From Pelargonium nanum (Eukaryota > Streptophyta > Magnoliopsida > Geraniales > Geraniaceae), in contig JAYMTF010000209.1 of assembly GCA_036897485.1 (NCBI GenBank), positions 1 to 45,266 of the forward strand: 45,266 bases of DNA. Reading direction: 5' to 3'. The stretch's first letter is position 1, and the number at the start of each line of letters is the position of its first letter. Below are positions 1 through 10,026 of this stretch, one piece after another. The notes under the pieces were generated by a model. It was not told where the DNA came from and searched no databases. It was given only the letters and a program-made list of their open reading frames with translations. Both the position numbers and the translations under genes were made by a program.

Positions 1-290
1 GTAGAGTCAGGTTACGGGAGGTTACTGGTTTGTTCGGTCTGGCTCATATGGTATTTGTGATGGTTACGGGGTTCGCGTCTCAGCAAATTGGGGGAAGAGT
101 TTTCTAGGGCCCCTGATTTGTTTTTAGAGCTTGTTTTTCAGGGGCAGGCTCCTTCAAGTGGTTTTCCACATCTTAGTTATTTGGCTTTAGCCACCTTTAA
201 ATTTCTGTTTTTCTTCGTTGGAATTAGTTGGTTAGATTTCTTTTTATTTCTTCTGCTTTGTAAGCTTTTTTGGTATTTTATTGCTTAATG
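1..290. other. G+C-richer segment at the window edge, unidentified
   Basis: This stretch is clearly richer in G and C than the AT-rich DNA that follows. It contains a short open frame (about 88-288, +) ending in a hydrophobic segment, but that frame has no ATG of its own and no recognisable domain. It could be the 3' end of a gene or retroelement lying to the left of the window. I cannot assign it. Confidence 0.2.
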
Positions 291-1029
291 AGTAGTACTA
301 GCATGTACCCTTAAAAAAAATACTTATGTTCGATGATTTTAATATCAATTTCCAATATATATATATATATTTGTCTTAAAAAGTTTTTAAAAAGTAAGGG
401 ACTATATGCTACGATAGGTTTATACTTTATAGTGAAGGGACTTCTTAAAGTAAGATTATAGTTTGGGCCTAAGCCATTGAACTAGGCTTTTTAATTAAAT
501 CACTTATTTAATTATTTGCAATAAAAATCATATTGACTCTTGAAACACACACAACAAAAAAATAGGAGAAAAAAATTTATTTGTTTCAAATTTTGAACAA
601 AATGACGTGGCAATATACTTGCCATATTCATATTTTATATTTGTATTATATAAAATTAAACTCAAACCAACAACAATTTGCCATGTATAATAAGACAATT
701 TTACTATTTGATGTGTTATGTCCAATTATATCGACACAGAATTTGTTCATTATTTGAGACATATAATAAGTGATGCATTTCCTAATGTAGTGCTTTGACT
801 TATAGCTTGTTAATAGATAAATTTGTATTCTAAGTTGAATTGTGAATCATACATTTCAAGTCCATAAGCTTGACTTGGGAAGTTTTTATCCATAGAAATA
901 TCAACAAATAGGTAGATTATATATACACACTTTCTTTTAATTAAATTAACATTATCCAATCAAAATATTAATTTTTAATTTATATTTCATTGCATCGTCA
1001 AAGTTGACAATTTGAGTCATGACCGTAAC

Positions 1030-1320
1030 TTGATACGAACACGACATGAATATTATTGATTTTGGATTCAACAAATCGTATGTGTCGAATCGTCAAATCC
1101 ATTTACTTAATCGTGTCATGTTTGCATCAACTAATCCGTTTAAATAAATATATCACATAACACATGATATAACAGTATATATGTCAAATACAATTGGATT
1201 GTGTCGTGCCATTCTTAACCTGTATATTTAAATTGTCATGTAATTTTGAATCTCAATTTCTAAGTGGGTTATCTGTTTTTGTCAATCCGCTCATAATTAA
1301 GTATGTAATCGACCCGTAAA
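1030..1320. repeat. decayed dispersed repeat (CGTGTC/ACCCG-rich)
   Basis: The segment repeats words such as CGTGTCATG, ACACGACATG and GACCCGT in both orientations. Similar text recurs at about 17095-17460 and 17690-17860. Non-coding repeats of this wording are common in eudicot genomes. Their class is not clear from the sequence alone. Ends and target duplications are not visible. Confidence 0.4.
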
Positions 1321-4300
1321 ATAGTCATGTTGTATATGTTTCAATTTCTATTTCTATTCATTTTTAATATTATTTGTTTCTTGCAAAATACAAGAAGATG
1401 AAAAAGAGGAGGCAAAGTCGTAAATTCGTAATTGTTGACTTTGCTTATGTCTTACTTTTTTATCCATATTATCCATAAATTTCAAACTCAAATAAATGGA
1501 TAAGCATGTGCCACATGAAATTATATTTAATTAACTATAAAATAACAATAATTTTTGGTGTGAAAATTTTGTTGGATGTCGACATTTTATTATTTTATAA
1601 GTATTATCCCAAAATATATATAAATATTTCATGTTAAAACAGAATTAATGAGTCAACAATATTAAATCATACCACATATAGAACAATCTGATCTATTGGT
1701 GGCTTGGTGCATCATTTATATATTATCTTCTTCATGGTCCACAATGAAAATTATGATATTTTATGAAGAATTGACAATCGTGTCTCAACATGAAGCTTGA
1801 GACGAATATGATACGAAAATGACGTATTTAAGTTCACTAACTTGAGAAGAAGACGACATGTGTTCAAAAAAAAGAATTTAAGATGAACACGGCATAAAAT
1901 AAACGTGTTTAAGTTCACTGATTGTGCCAGTCCTCGAGCTTTTAATGAAGATATGCGTGGTGTGTGTATATATTAGTTAAACCCCAATTCTTACAAGAAA
2001 TAATAACAAAATAAAATGATATCATAAAATTATATGAATTAAAAATAATTTCTAAATGGACATAATTTTTTTTATTGTAACTTGTATAAAAATCAAAGAT
2101 GGTTGGTATAGACATTATTTAAAAAAATAAAATTTACACTTTTTGAAACTCATAATTCACGAGTGTAATTGAGCACATTTGTATGAACAAAATCTAGATA
2201 ATGAAGGCAAAATCAACAATTTAAAATCTACTTTTGACTTGGAAAAAAGAAAGAAGGAAAAGGCTTAAATATAATATTTAAGTGAATTAGAAAGTGTTGA
2301 TAATTAATATTAAAATTGTAGGATAAATGTAAAGAAAGAATTGTCATTACTAAATAGAGAAACAAAATAAAATAAAGGGTTATTTTAATATTTGATAGGA
2401 ATTAAATATTGCCCATGTGATACTATTTCTATTTTTTTTTAAATTGCTTTCACTTAAAAAACAGTGAAGAAACAAAATTGCACAAGACATGCATTGAAAA
2501 TTTGGATTCTTTTTATTCAAACAAACAAAAAAAAAGATTTGGATTAGATTTGTAGTAGTATTTAAGGCAAGTTTTTTTTTAAAAAAATAATTATTAAAAT
2601 TTAATTCGAAACCAAAAAAATCAGAAATTGTTTATTTCTTTTAAAATTTGTGTGTGTATATATAAATTGTACAAAGTTACACCATAATTTATGTTGCAAA
2701 TCAGATTTCAACTGCTAACACTTTGCTCTACATGCAAAAAAAATGTCGAGAAAGATATATTTATAAATTTAAAAGTGAATTCAATATTTAATTAGTTGGT
2801 CAAATCAGTCATTAAAGTGAATTAATTAAGCATTTAGGTGTTTCAAAACATCTATCTATATAGTCATTAATTAAACTAGTCTATGTTAGACATTAAGCAC
2901 TAAATGTAAATGTCTTTTAAAGATAATTCATCTTATAATTAATATTTTAGAATCATATAGTTGCGTATTTACTCATTTGCATATAAATTCGACACGTGTT
3001 TTTATGAGTTTGATCAAACTTTGTGTTTAGTTAAACAAATTTGCACGTATCCCATGCAAACCCCGACATCATTCCCATCTTTTGCTTGCATATAGAATTC
3101 AAACTGTGTCTTTTTAATCTGAAACCGAAAAACTCTACCGAATTGTGAGCACTAAACATTCAAAATTATAAGATCATGAGAGACACTCTAAACTTTAATT
3201 TAAGTATAAAATAAAATTTCGTTGGACAATTACATGTTTGAATTTGAGACGTGACATAAGTCAAACGTAGCAATATTAATGATATACATTTAGAAAGAAA
3301 CAATAAATTCTCATATTTTATTATTTTTATGGACCGACACACACAAACTTTAAATCTGAACAGTATATGAACCAAAATGATTTTTTTTTTTTTCCATTCA
3401 CACTCTTTTTTTTTTTGTTTAATTATTATATTTTTCATACACTTTCCAGCTAATATTATCCACATTTTCATGCTGAAAAAGATGCATATTGTCTCATATG
3501 GAAAAACAATTTCACATTCTAAAAACCATCTTATTACTCTAAAGAGAACAAGCCTTATTATTTGAATAACCTACAAAATCATGCATCAAATAGTGATACA
3601 TATTTTAATTGTTCATGATAATCACACCATTATATATTCAAACCCAATCAGATTAATCAATTCGATAAACAATAATTTAAGCACCAATGATTCGACCAAT
3701 TTCAAAACCATTAAACGAAAACTATATTCTTAATGTTTTGGATCCGACATGATCAGATAATTTAACCGATCGACTTTATAGACGATCAGATCTCTTCAGC
3801 CATATAAGAAAATTCGAACTCATGATCTTAAAAATATAAACGTAACAACACTTGGTGTTTTGCAATGACAAATGAACAACTTGACCTTAGTTTTAGTAGT
3901 TGTTTTGTAACACGAATCTACAACACCTCTTTTTTCTCTCTTCTCTGTATGCACGAGAATTCAAATTAGCTCTTATATCTATATATAGTTCACGATTTTA
4001 GTTTCAGGTCGTTTTTTCGACTCTAGATTGATAAGGCCTAGCTCAACCCCCTATCTACAAAAGTTTCAAGTTTTGAGTCGCAGGATGGATTGAGTTTCGA
4101 GATAGTAATATTAAATATGTGGATTGATAGATTTGCATTTCATTCTCATGAAACGCATGTCGATTCCGAGCGTTCACAAGTTCAGGTTCAAAATGTCAGC
4201 TCTACCTACATTAATGTACCTGTATCATACCTCGTTTTCACGCTCTCTTCCACAAGTGACCCTTAAAAAAGACGGCAAAAAATACATAGTAGAGTTACCA

Positions 4301-4391
4301 AACAAGGCCTAACCATGTCACATTAGTCATATTTGGCCACTAGAGTTGAAAACTTGGAACTGCCTTTCTAGGGTTGCATGGGTGTAATAGC

Positions 4392-4410
4392 TTGACAGTT
4401 GACTTTTGAC
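4392..4410 (+). promoter_or_regulatory. W-box cluster upstream of the invertase
   Basis: Three TTGAC cores lie within 19 bp (starting at 4392, 4399 and 4406). The last two read TTGACT, the W-box form bound by WRKY factors. They lie about 200 bp upstream of the invertase start codon. Cell-wall invertases are known to be induced by pathogens, wounding and sugars. That WRKY control applies here is inference. Confidence 0.4.
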
Positions 4411-4560
4411 TTCTAAACCCATTTTGTATGAGATACAATCACTTTGAATTTTCTTCATTGTGATTCATGTTTGGTAACTTATAAACATCCTCCATCAATT
4501 ACTCATCACCAAAGACCTATCTCTCCAATTAAGTCCACAACACACACACACACATTTTCT

Positions 4561-4568
4561 TATAAATA
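4561..4568 (+). promoter_or_regulatory. TATA box of the invertase gene
   Basis: TATAAATA lies 43 bp before the ATG at 4611, after a short CA repeat (about 4539-4554). Normal plant spacing would put transcription start near 4593 and leave a leader of about 20 nt. The ATG at 4572 would then lie upstream of the transcript start. Confidence 0.6.
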
Positions 4569-4610
4569 CCCATGAGTTCTTGAATAAGTCTTCATCATCA
4601 AGAACCAGCC

Positions 4611-7600
4611 ATGGCCATCAAGAACATGCTCTTCTTGTTCATCTTCTTCACTTTTGTTCTTGGCCATGTTCATGTTCTTGAAGCTTCACACCATGTTTAC
4701 AAGAACCTTCAAATAACTACTGAGGCCATTAACAACATCTCAAGCCAACCTTATAGAACTGGCTATCACTTCCAGCCTCTCAAGAATTGGATCAATGGTA
4801 CCTTTTTTTGTTCTACTTTTGATCTTTCTTGTTCTTCACTACAAAAAAAAGTTGCAAACTGTAACGGAAATCTGTGAGAGAAATTTTTTTGTCACAGTTC
4901 CGTCACAAATTGTGACAGAAATCATATTTTCCGTCACAGATACACATTTGTGACGGAAATTTCTGCCACAACCATTTGTGACAACCCAAACAATGACAAA
5001 AATATCCTGTCACAGTTCCGTCACAAATTGCATTTTGTGACAAAATTCACATATTCGTGACGGAAATTTTCGTCACAGATCGCGAATTTTTTTGTAGCGC
5101 TTGTTTTTGCTTCTATAACATTGTTTCTAATTTCTTGTTGTTTGTTGTTGACATGTTGTTATGGTGATGGAATGAACCAATTGATGTGCAGATCCTAATG
5201 GTTAGTTTTCTTTCTTACCTTCTCTTTGATATACATATAGTTTGATTTTACGAAGAATAAAATAAGATTTTCTACGCTCACAACTCATACGTGGTTTTAC
5301 TATAAACTCTTATAATTTCACAATTCTAAACGAAGTCACTACATTATAATAATTCTTTTTAAATTCAGCTCGGGACGCTTATATTTGTTATGACAGATAT
5401 GCGTGATATTTGGTTTTGCATGAATCTCCGCTAATAACTTGTAATTTGAAACATTTTTTTATGGTGTTAATAAAAAAATATTACAAACTCAAAGAGTGCA
5501 CAAGAGGAACTCATTTTTCTTGAACATTAAATAAATAGGAATTATATTATGAATCTAGTTCTTGTGAGTTCTTGGAGTCTTTAAGATCCTATGGAAGCAT
5601 GGCCAAACCCAAGTTGATGTATGGGGACAAATCTAGTAAGAGTGGTTGGGTAGTTGCCCCCACAAAATTCTTTTGTTTCATAAATATGCTTTATATTTTT
5701 AAGATATTTTATATTTGTCCAAATATTTTGAGTTTTTCTAAGAAAATTTCCACAACAATTTGGATGTTCTTTCACAATAATTTGATATGTTTTGTATACT
5801 TGTAATTTGTTTCTCGATAATCAAATTATCTAAAACGCGTATTATGATGCGAACAATTTAATCTCGATGTCAAATAAGTTCTCTAGTTATCACCTTTTCT
5901 GATATTGTATTGTACAATAATAATATGGAAACTATTATCTAACTGATGTTAATATTGTCGGAGACAGTCTTGCTCGATTTTTAATAGTTGAGAGACCGTT
6001 TTATGATAAAATTAATTCGTGAACTAAAATAGCACGTTCCTAACAGTTTAGGTTCATTTTGGTAACGTACACTTAAGTTTTCTTCTTTTTTTTTTTTTCT
6101 TTTTCATGTGTATTGTAAGCTAAAGAAAATGCAACAACCCTATTGTTTATGCAGGACCCATGATTTACAAAGGAATTTACCATCTCTTCTACCAATACAA
6201 TCCAAGTGGTGTGGTTTGGGGCAACATAGTTTGGGCACATTCCACATCCCATGATCTTGTCAATTGGACACCTCATCCTCATGCCATCTTCCCTTCCCAA
6301 CCCTCAGACATCAATGGTTGTTGGTCAGGCTCAGCCACAATCCTCCCTAGTGGCAAACCTGTAATTCTCTACACAGGCATTGACCCCCAACAACACCAAG
6401 TCCAAAACCTAGCTGAGCCCAAAAACCTATCTGACCCATTCCTAGTAGAATGGGTGAAATCCCCAAAAAACCCTCTAATGGCACCAACCCAATTGAACCA
6501 AATCAACACTTCCTCTTTTAGAGACCCCACCACAGCTTGGCTAGGCCATGATAGTCATTGGAGAGTGATCATTGGGAGCAAAAAAGACCAAAGAGGGCTT
6601 GCAATTTTATATAGGAGCAAAGATTTTGTGAATTGGGTCAAATCAAAACACCCACTTCACTCCAAAAATGGGACAGGAATGTGGGAGTGCCCTGATTTTT
6701 TCCCTGTGTCTAGGACTAGCCCTTATGGTGTGGACACATCTGTGGTGGGCCCTAGTGTGAAGCATGTCCTCAAGATGAGCTTGGACAACACTAAACATGA
6801 CATGTATGTTGTTGGGACTTATGATTATGTGAAGGATAGGTTTGTGCCTAATGAAGGGTCAGTGGAGAGTGATGAGGGGTTGAGGTATGATTATGGGAAG
6901 TACTATGCTTCAAAGACCTTCTTTGATAGTGCCAACAAGAGGAGGGTCTTGATGGGTTGGATCAATGAATCATCAAGTGTGCAAGATGATATGAAGAAGG
7001 GTTGGTCTGGGATTCATGTAAGTATATATATATTATATTCGTTCTGTTTTGATTTGACTGTGTGCGCAGATGGCTGTGTTAGACTGCACATAGGTGGGAG
7101 TCTCGTGCACTGCATTGTCATTATTCATGAGAGTTTTGTAACGAATTTTACTTTATAGGGTGTTCCAAGATCTGTTGTCTTGGATAAATCTGGCAAGCAG
7201 TTGGTGCAATGGCCAATCAAAGAGCTCGAAAAGCTTAGAGGAAAAGAAGTCACCATTCCTAGCAAAGTGCTCAAAGGAGGCTCAATGTTTGAAGTTTCTG
7301 GTGTCACATCATGGCAGGTAAACATTCTAGCTACAATCAATGTTTTAAAAATCATATCGGAATTGAACCAGTTTGTTATTCAATTTCCAATTTGATTATA
7401 TCAACATATTGAGCTGCATAACAATGTAATGTTCAAAGTATTACGAACCAGATTGAACCAAACATTAGGAACATTTCGGTTCATTCAAAAAACAATTACA
7501 TACCAGATACATAACGGCTCTTAACTTTTCAGCGAGAAGTGAGAATCTTGTGAACTGAGCCGTCTAGATGTCTTTTAACACACAATTGGACTTGTTATGG

Positions 7601-9264
7601 TTTTGCAGGCAGATATTGAGGTTTCATTTGAAGTAAGTGACTTCAAGAAAGCTGAAATGATGGACCCATCTTGGACCAACCCACAGCTACTTTGCAGCCA
7701 AAAAGGTGCATCAGTGAAAGGTGGAGTTGGACCATTTGGGCTTCTGGTTCTTGCTTCTAAAGGATTGAAAGAATACACTGGAGTTTTCTTGAGAATCTTC
7801 AAGGCTCCAACCAAATATGTGGTGCTCATGTGTAGTGACCAAAGCAGGTACTCTCTGACTCTCTCAGTCTAATAAAATTAGAGCTGACAGTTCAGATTTC
7901 AAGTTGAAAATCTTTTGTTTAAACCTGTCCTACAAGAAGAAAGTTGACCATACAAACTCGAATCTAGAGGTGACAAATTAGATCCCAATCCGCAGATAAC
8001 TGACACTTGATTCTACTTTTGTCCGGCCCTCAAGTTGGTTGGGTCGGGTAATCCCGCAAACAATTTGCATATTTTAGGGTTCAATGACCCAACCCTAAAT
8101 TTGCAAGCTCTACTCGTATTTGATGGCACCCAAAACCGACCCGTATTTTTGTTGGTTTGGATTACTTAAAATGTAGATATGATTAATTTTTTTATTTGAT
8201 AGATCTTTTCATCCCGATGCCAAAATCTAACTTGTCAGCTCTATGCAAGGGTGTAGATTTGTCTAACTCGACCCACTAATTTCTCATGATTGATCTATTT
8301 TATGCCAAAACCTAACTTGTCAGTTTTATGCAAGGGGTGTAGATTTGTCTAACTTGAATATTGATTGATCTATTTTATGCTATTCAAATCTGTAAAGTGT
8401 ATGTCGAACTCTAGATATGTATGGATTCGGGTCCAAATTATCGCCTATGATCAAAGCTATAAACCTCAAAATTTTGATCTAATTGTGGTATTTTTTTTTG
8501 GTTTTGATAGGTCTTCTTTGAATCACAATAATGACATGACCTCTTATGGAACATTTGTGGATGTGGACCCAGTTCATAATAAGCTGTCACTAAGGAGTTT
8601 GGTAAGTTCATATTTTATTATTGGCATGATCCATATTCCATAGTTTATTGCTATTTTCTTAAATAAATCAATAATAAATGCTTATTATTTTAACAAACAT
8701 GTTATAAAAATCACAAATGAGATTGTCACAAGTGTTATTTGATTCCCTGCATTTCTATCGACATGAGTCACTTTTCTTAATATAGATATTAAGAATAATT
8801 TAGTTTGAGTTGAATTTTACCGCTTAAAGAAACATGTTTTCACCGGTCAGCATAGAGCCATAGACACTGTTGGAAATATTTGAAAAATCAAAAAATATTA
8901 TATGACATTTTGGAGGGTGGTATGGGCGGCTAACTCCGCCGGTGGTGTTACTTAACAAGATATAGACTCACGATCTCAACTACATAAACACGACACTCGA
9001 ACGATTACATTGACTATTGACTTGAACATATTTGATGATTTTGGTGTTGATGCAATATTGGGTTGTCATTGATTGATTCAACAGATAGATCACTCCATAG
9101 TTGAGAGCTTTGGAGCAGAAGGCAAGAATTGCATCACAGCTAGGGTTTATCCAACATTGGCTACTTTTGGAGCTTCCCATTTGTATGTTTTCAACAATGG
9201 AACAAGCAATGTGAAGATCACAAGCTTGAGTGCTTGGAGCATGAAAACAGCTCAAATCAGTTGA
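4611..9264 (+). CDS. CWINV: cell-wall (apoplastic) invertase, beta-fructofuranosidase, GH32
   Basis: Seven exons: 4611-4797, 5192-5200, 6155-7017, 7159-7317, 7609-7847, 8511-8601, 9085-9264, joining to 575 residues, the usual family length. The enzyme hydrolyses sucrose in the cell wall. A hydrophobic signal peptide covers about residues 1-25. The nucleophile Asp63 lies in NDPNG, whose DPN is encoded by the 9-nt exon 2. Asp189 of the RDP motif is the transition-state stabiliser and Glu243 of WECPDF the acid/base. Proline in WECPDF marks the cell-wall type; vacuolar enzymes carry valine. DNTK near 276-279 resembles the Asp/Lys pair of true invertases, which argues against a fructan exohydrolase, though substrate cannot be settled by reading. 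The C-terminal beta-sandwich domain is complete. ATG 4611 is the first downstream of the TATA box. Introns 1, 2 and 5 carry repeats listed separately. Confidence 0.95.
4837..5099. mobile_element. CACTA-type miniature transposon in invertase intron 1
   Basis: 263 bp beginning CACTACAAAAAAA and ending TTTTTTTGTAGCG, which are terminal inverted repeats with one mismatch. It is flanked by a 3-bp direct duplication CTT (4834-4836 and 5100-5102), as expected for the CACTA (En/Spm) superfamily. The interior is made of TCCGTCACA and TGTGACGGA words in both orientations, like the subterminal transposase-binding repeats of that superfamily. No transposase is encoded, so it is non-autonomous. It ends 92 bp before the mini-exon. 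Confidence 0.85.
5192..5200 (+). other. 9-nt mini-exon of the invertase
   Basis: ATCCTAATG sits between an AG acceptor (5190-5191) and a GTTAGT donor (5201). With the split codons on both sides it restores NDPNG, the beta-fructosidase motif carrying the catalytic Asp. This tiny exon is an established feature of plant acid invertase genes. Skipping it removes three residues, including most of the active-site motif, without changing frame. Confidence 0.92.
5575..5690 (+). repeat. dispersed repeat, copy 1 (invertase intron 2)
   Basis: Shares GACAAATCTAGTAA, then GTAGTTGCCCCC and a following TTTCTTTTG/TTCTTTTG stretch, in the same order and spacing with the segment at about 41800-41880. The shared part is 70-80 bp. 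The parent element is not identifiable from this window. Confidence 0.5.
7879..8160. mobile_element. decayed TAGAGCTG-type element in invertase intron 5
   Basis: Begins TAGAGCTGACAG and is followed by CCCAA/GGGTCGGG-rich text of the kind found in the better preserved copy at 18833-19052. A second possible left end is at about 7964. The right end is not clear. The type is possibly a hAT-like miniature element. Confidence 0.35.
8219..8380 (+). repeat. tandem duplication, ~85 bp, invertase intron 5
   Basis: GCCAAAATCTAACTTGTCAG at 8219 is repeated as GCCAAAACCTAACTTGTCAG at 8304. The rest of the unit follows in order (ATGCAAGGG, TAGATTTGTCTAACT, TTGATCTATTTTATGC). The second copy has lost about 25 bp. 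It lies just upstream of exon 6. Confidence 0.75.
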
Positions 9265-10026
9265 AAAACATTTGCAAAGAAACCAAGAACAATGAAGTTT
9301 CATTATAGAAGAATTCTTTTGAAAAAAATAATGTTTTATTTGAGGTTCTTTTGATTGTTCCTTGGACTTGTATGATGCTTTTCTGTCAAAAGAATAAGAA
9401 GTCAATAGATTTGATCTTCATATGCAAGACGAGTACTCAATAGTGACCCAATTGAATAGCGAGATATTATTTTTCTTTAATATAATATAATTTGAGAAAA
9501 AATAAAACGAAAACTAATAGAAGTAACAACTTTAATTGAATTCGTTTGGATTCAAATTGTTAAAAAATAATATAAAACCGATTAAAAAGAAGTTCATATT
9601 AAATCAGATTTCAGTATATAATGTGTGGATTCGTGCAAATTAGTCAATATACATGCAAAACCTAACCCACTGGTCTTTCAAGTCGGGTTTGGGCATTTCA
9701 ACTCGACTAGCAATTTATACCCAACCAACCACACGGCCCGAGACCCACACCTCTTGTAGGTTGGATTCAAGTTAGGCATTTCCAACCAAAAAAACTCAAC
9801 CCGAAATCTGTTCGATAGCTCTAAATATAACTGGTAAATATCTAGTTAATCAAAAAGTTTGTTATAGGAAAAGAAGATTCCAAAGGAATTCAATCATTGA
9901 TAACTTGCTCAATGAAATGAAAAATGTATGTTACATAAGGCATCATACTAGATTCATCAACCAAAGATATCTCAAAAAGTTACAAAAGCACATTGACTAA
10001 ACTTGGAGACAATGAAAACTTTCATT
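9265..10026. other. intergenic gap between converging invertase and RNA-binding protein genes
   Basis: Contains the 3' untranslated regions of both genes. The invertase transcript probably ends near 9400, where AATAAG is seen, and the other transcript probably ends near 9905. Between them is AT-rich DNA plus a decayed repeat at about 9640-9823. No gene is seen. Confidence 0.55.
9640..9823. mobile_element. decayed TAGAGCTG-type element
   Basis: Rich in CCCAACC, GTCGGGTTTGGG and CAACCCGAAATC text and ending TAGCTCTA, the complement of the TAGAGCTG-like left end. It matches the composition of the copy at 18833-19052. The left end is lost and no target duplication is visible. Confidence 0.35.

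Larger units (their letters stand above)
291..4560. other. AT-rich intergenic region upstream of the invertase
   Basis: About 4.3 kb with many homopolymer A/T runs and a short TA repeat near 357-370. No open frame here has plant coding character or a recognisable domain. It holds the dispersed repeat listed at 1030-1320, and its last few hundred bases are the invertase promoter. The small open frames near 3166-3565 and 4124-4312 are low-complexity or featureless. Confidence 0.6.

Noticed and set aside
3166..3565. Overlapping 101- and 62-codon frames
   Set aside because: They are driven by poly-A/T tracts and have no domain, splice context or codon bias.
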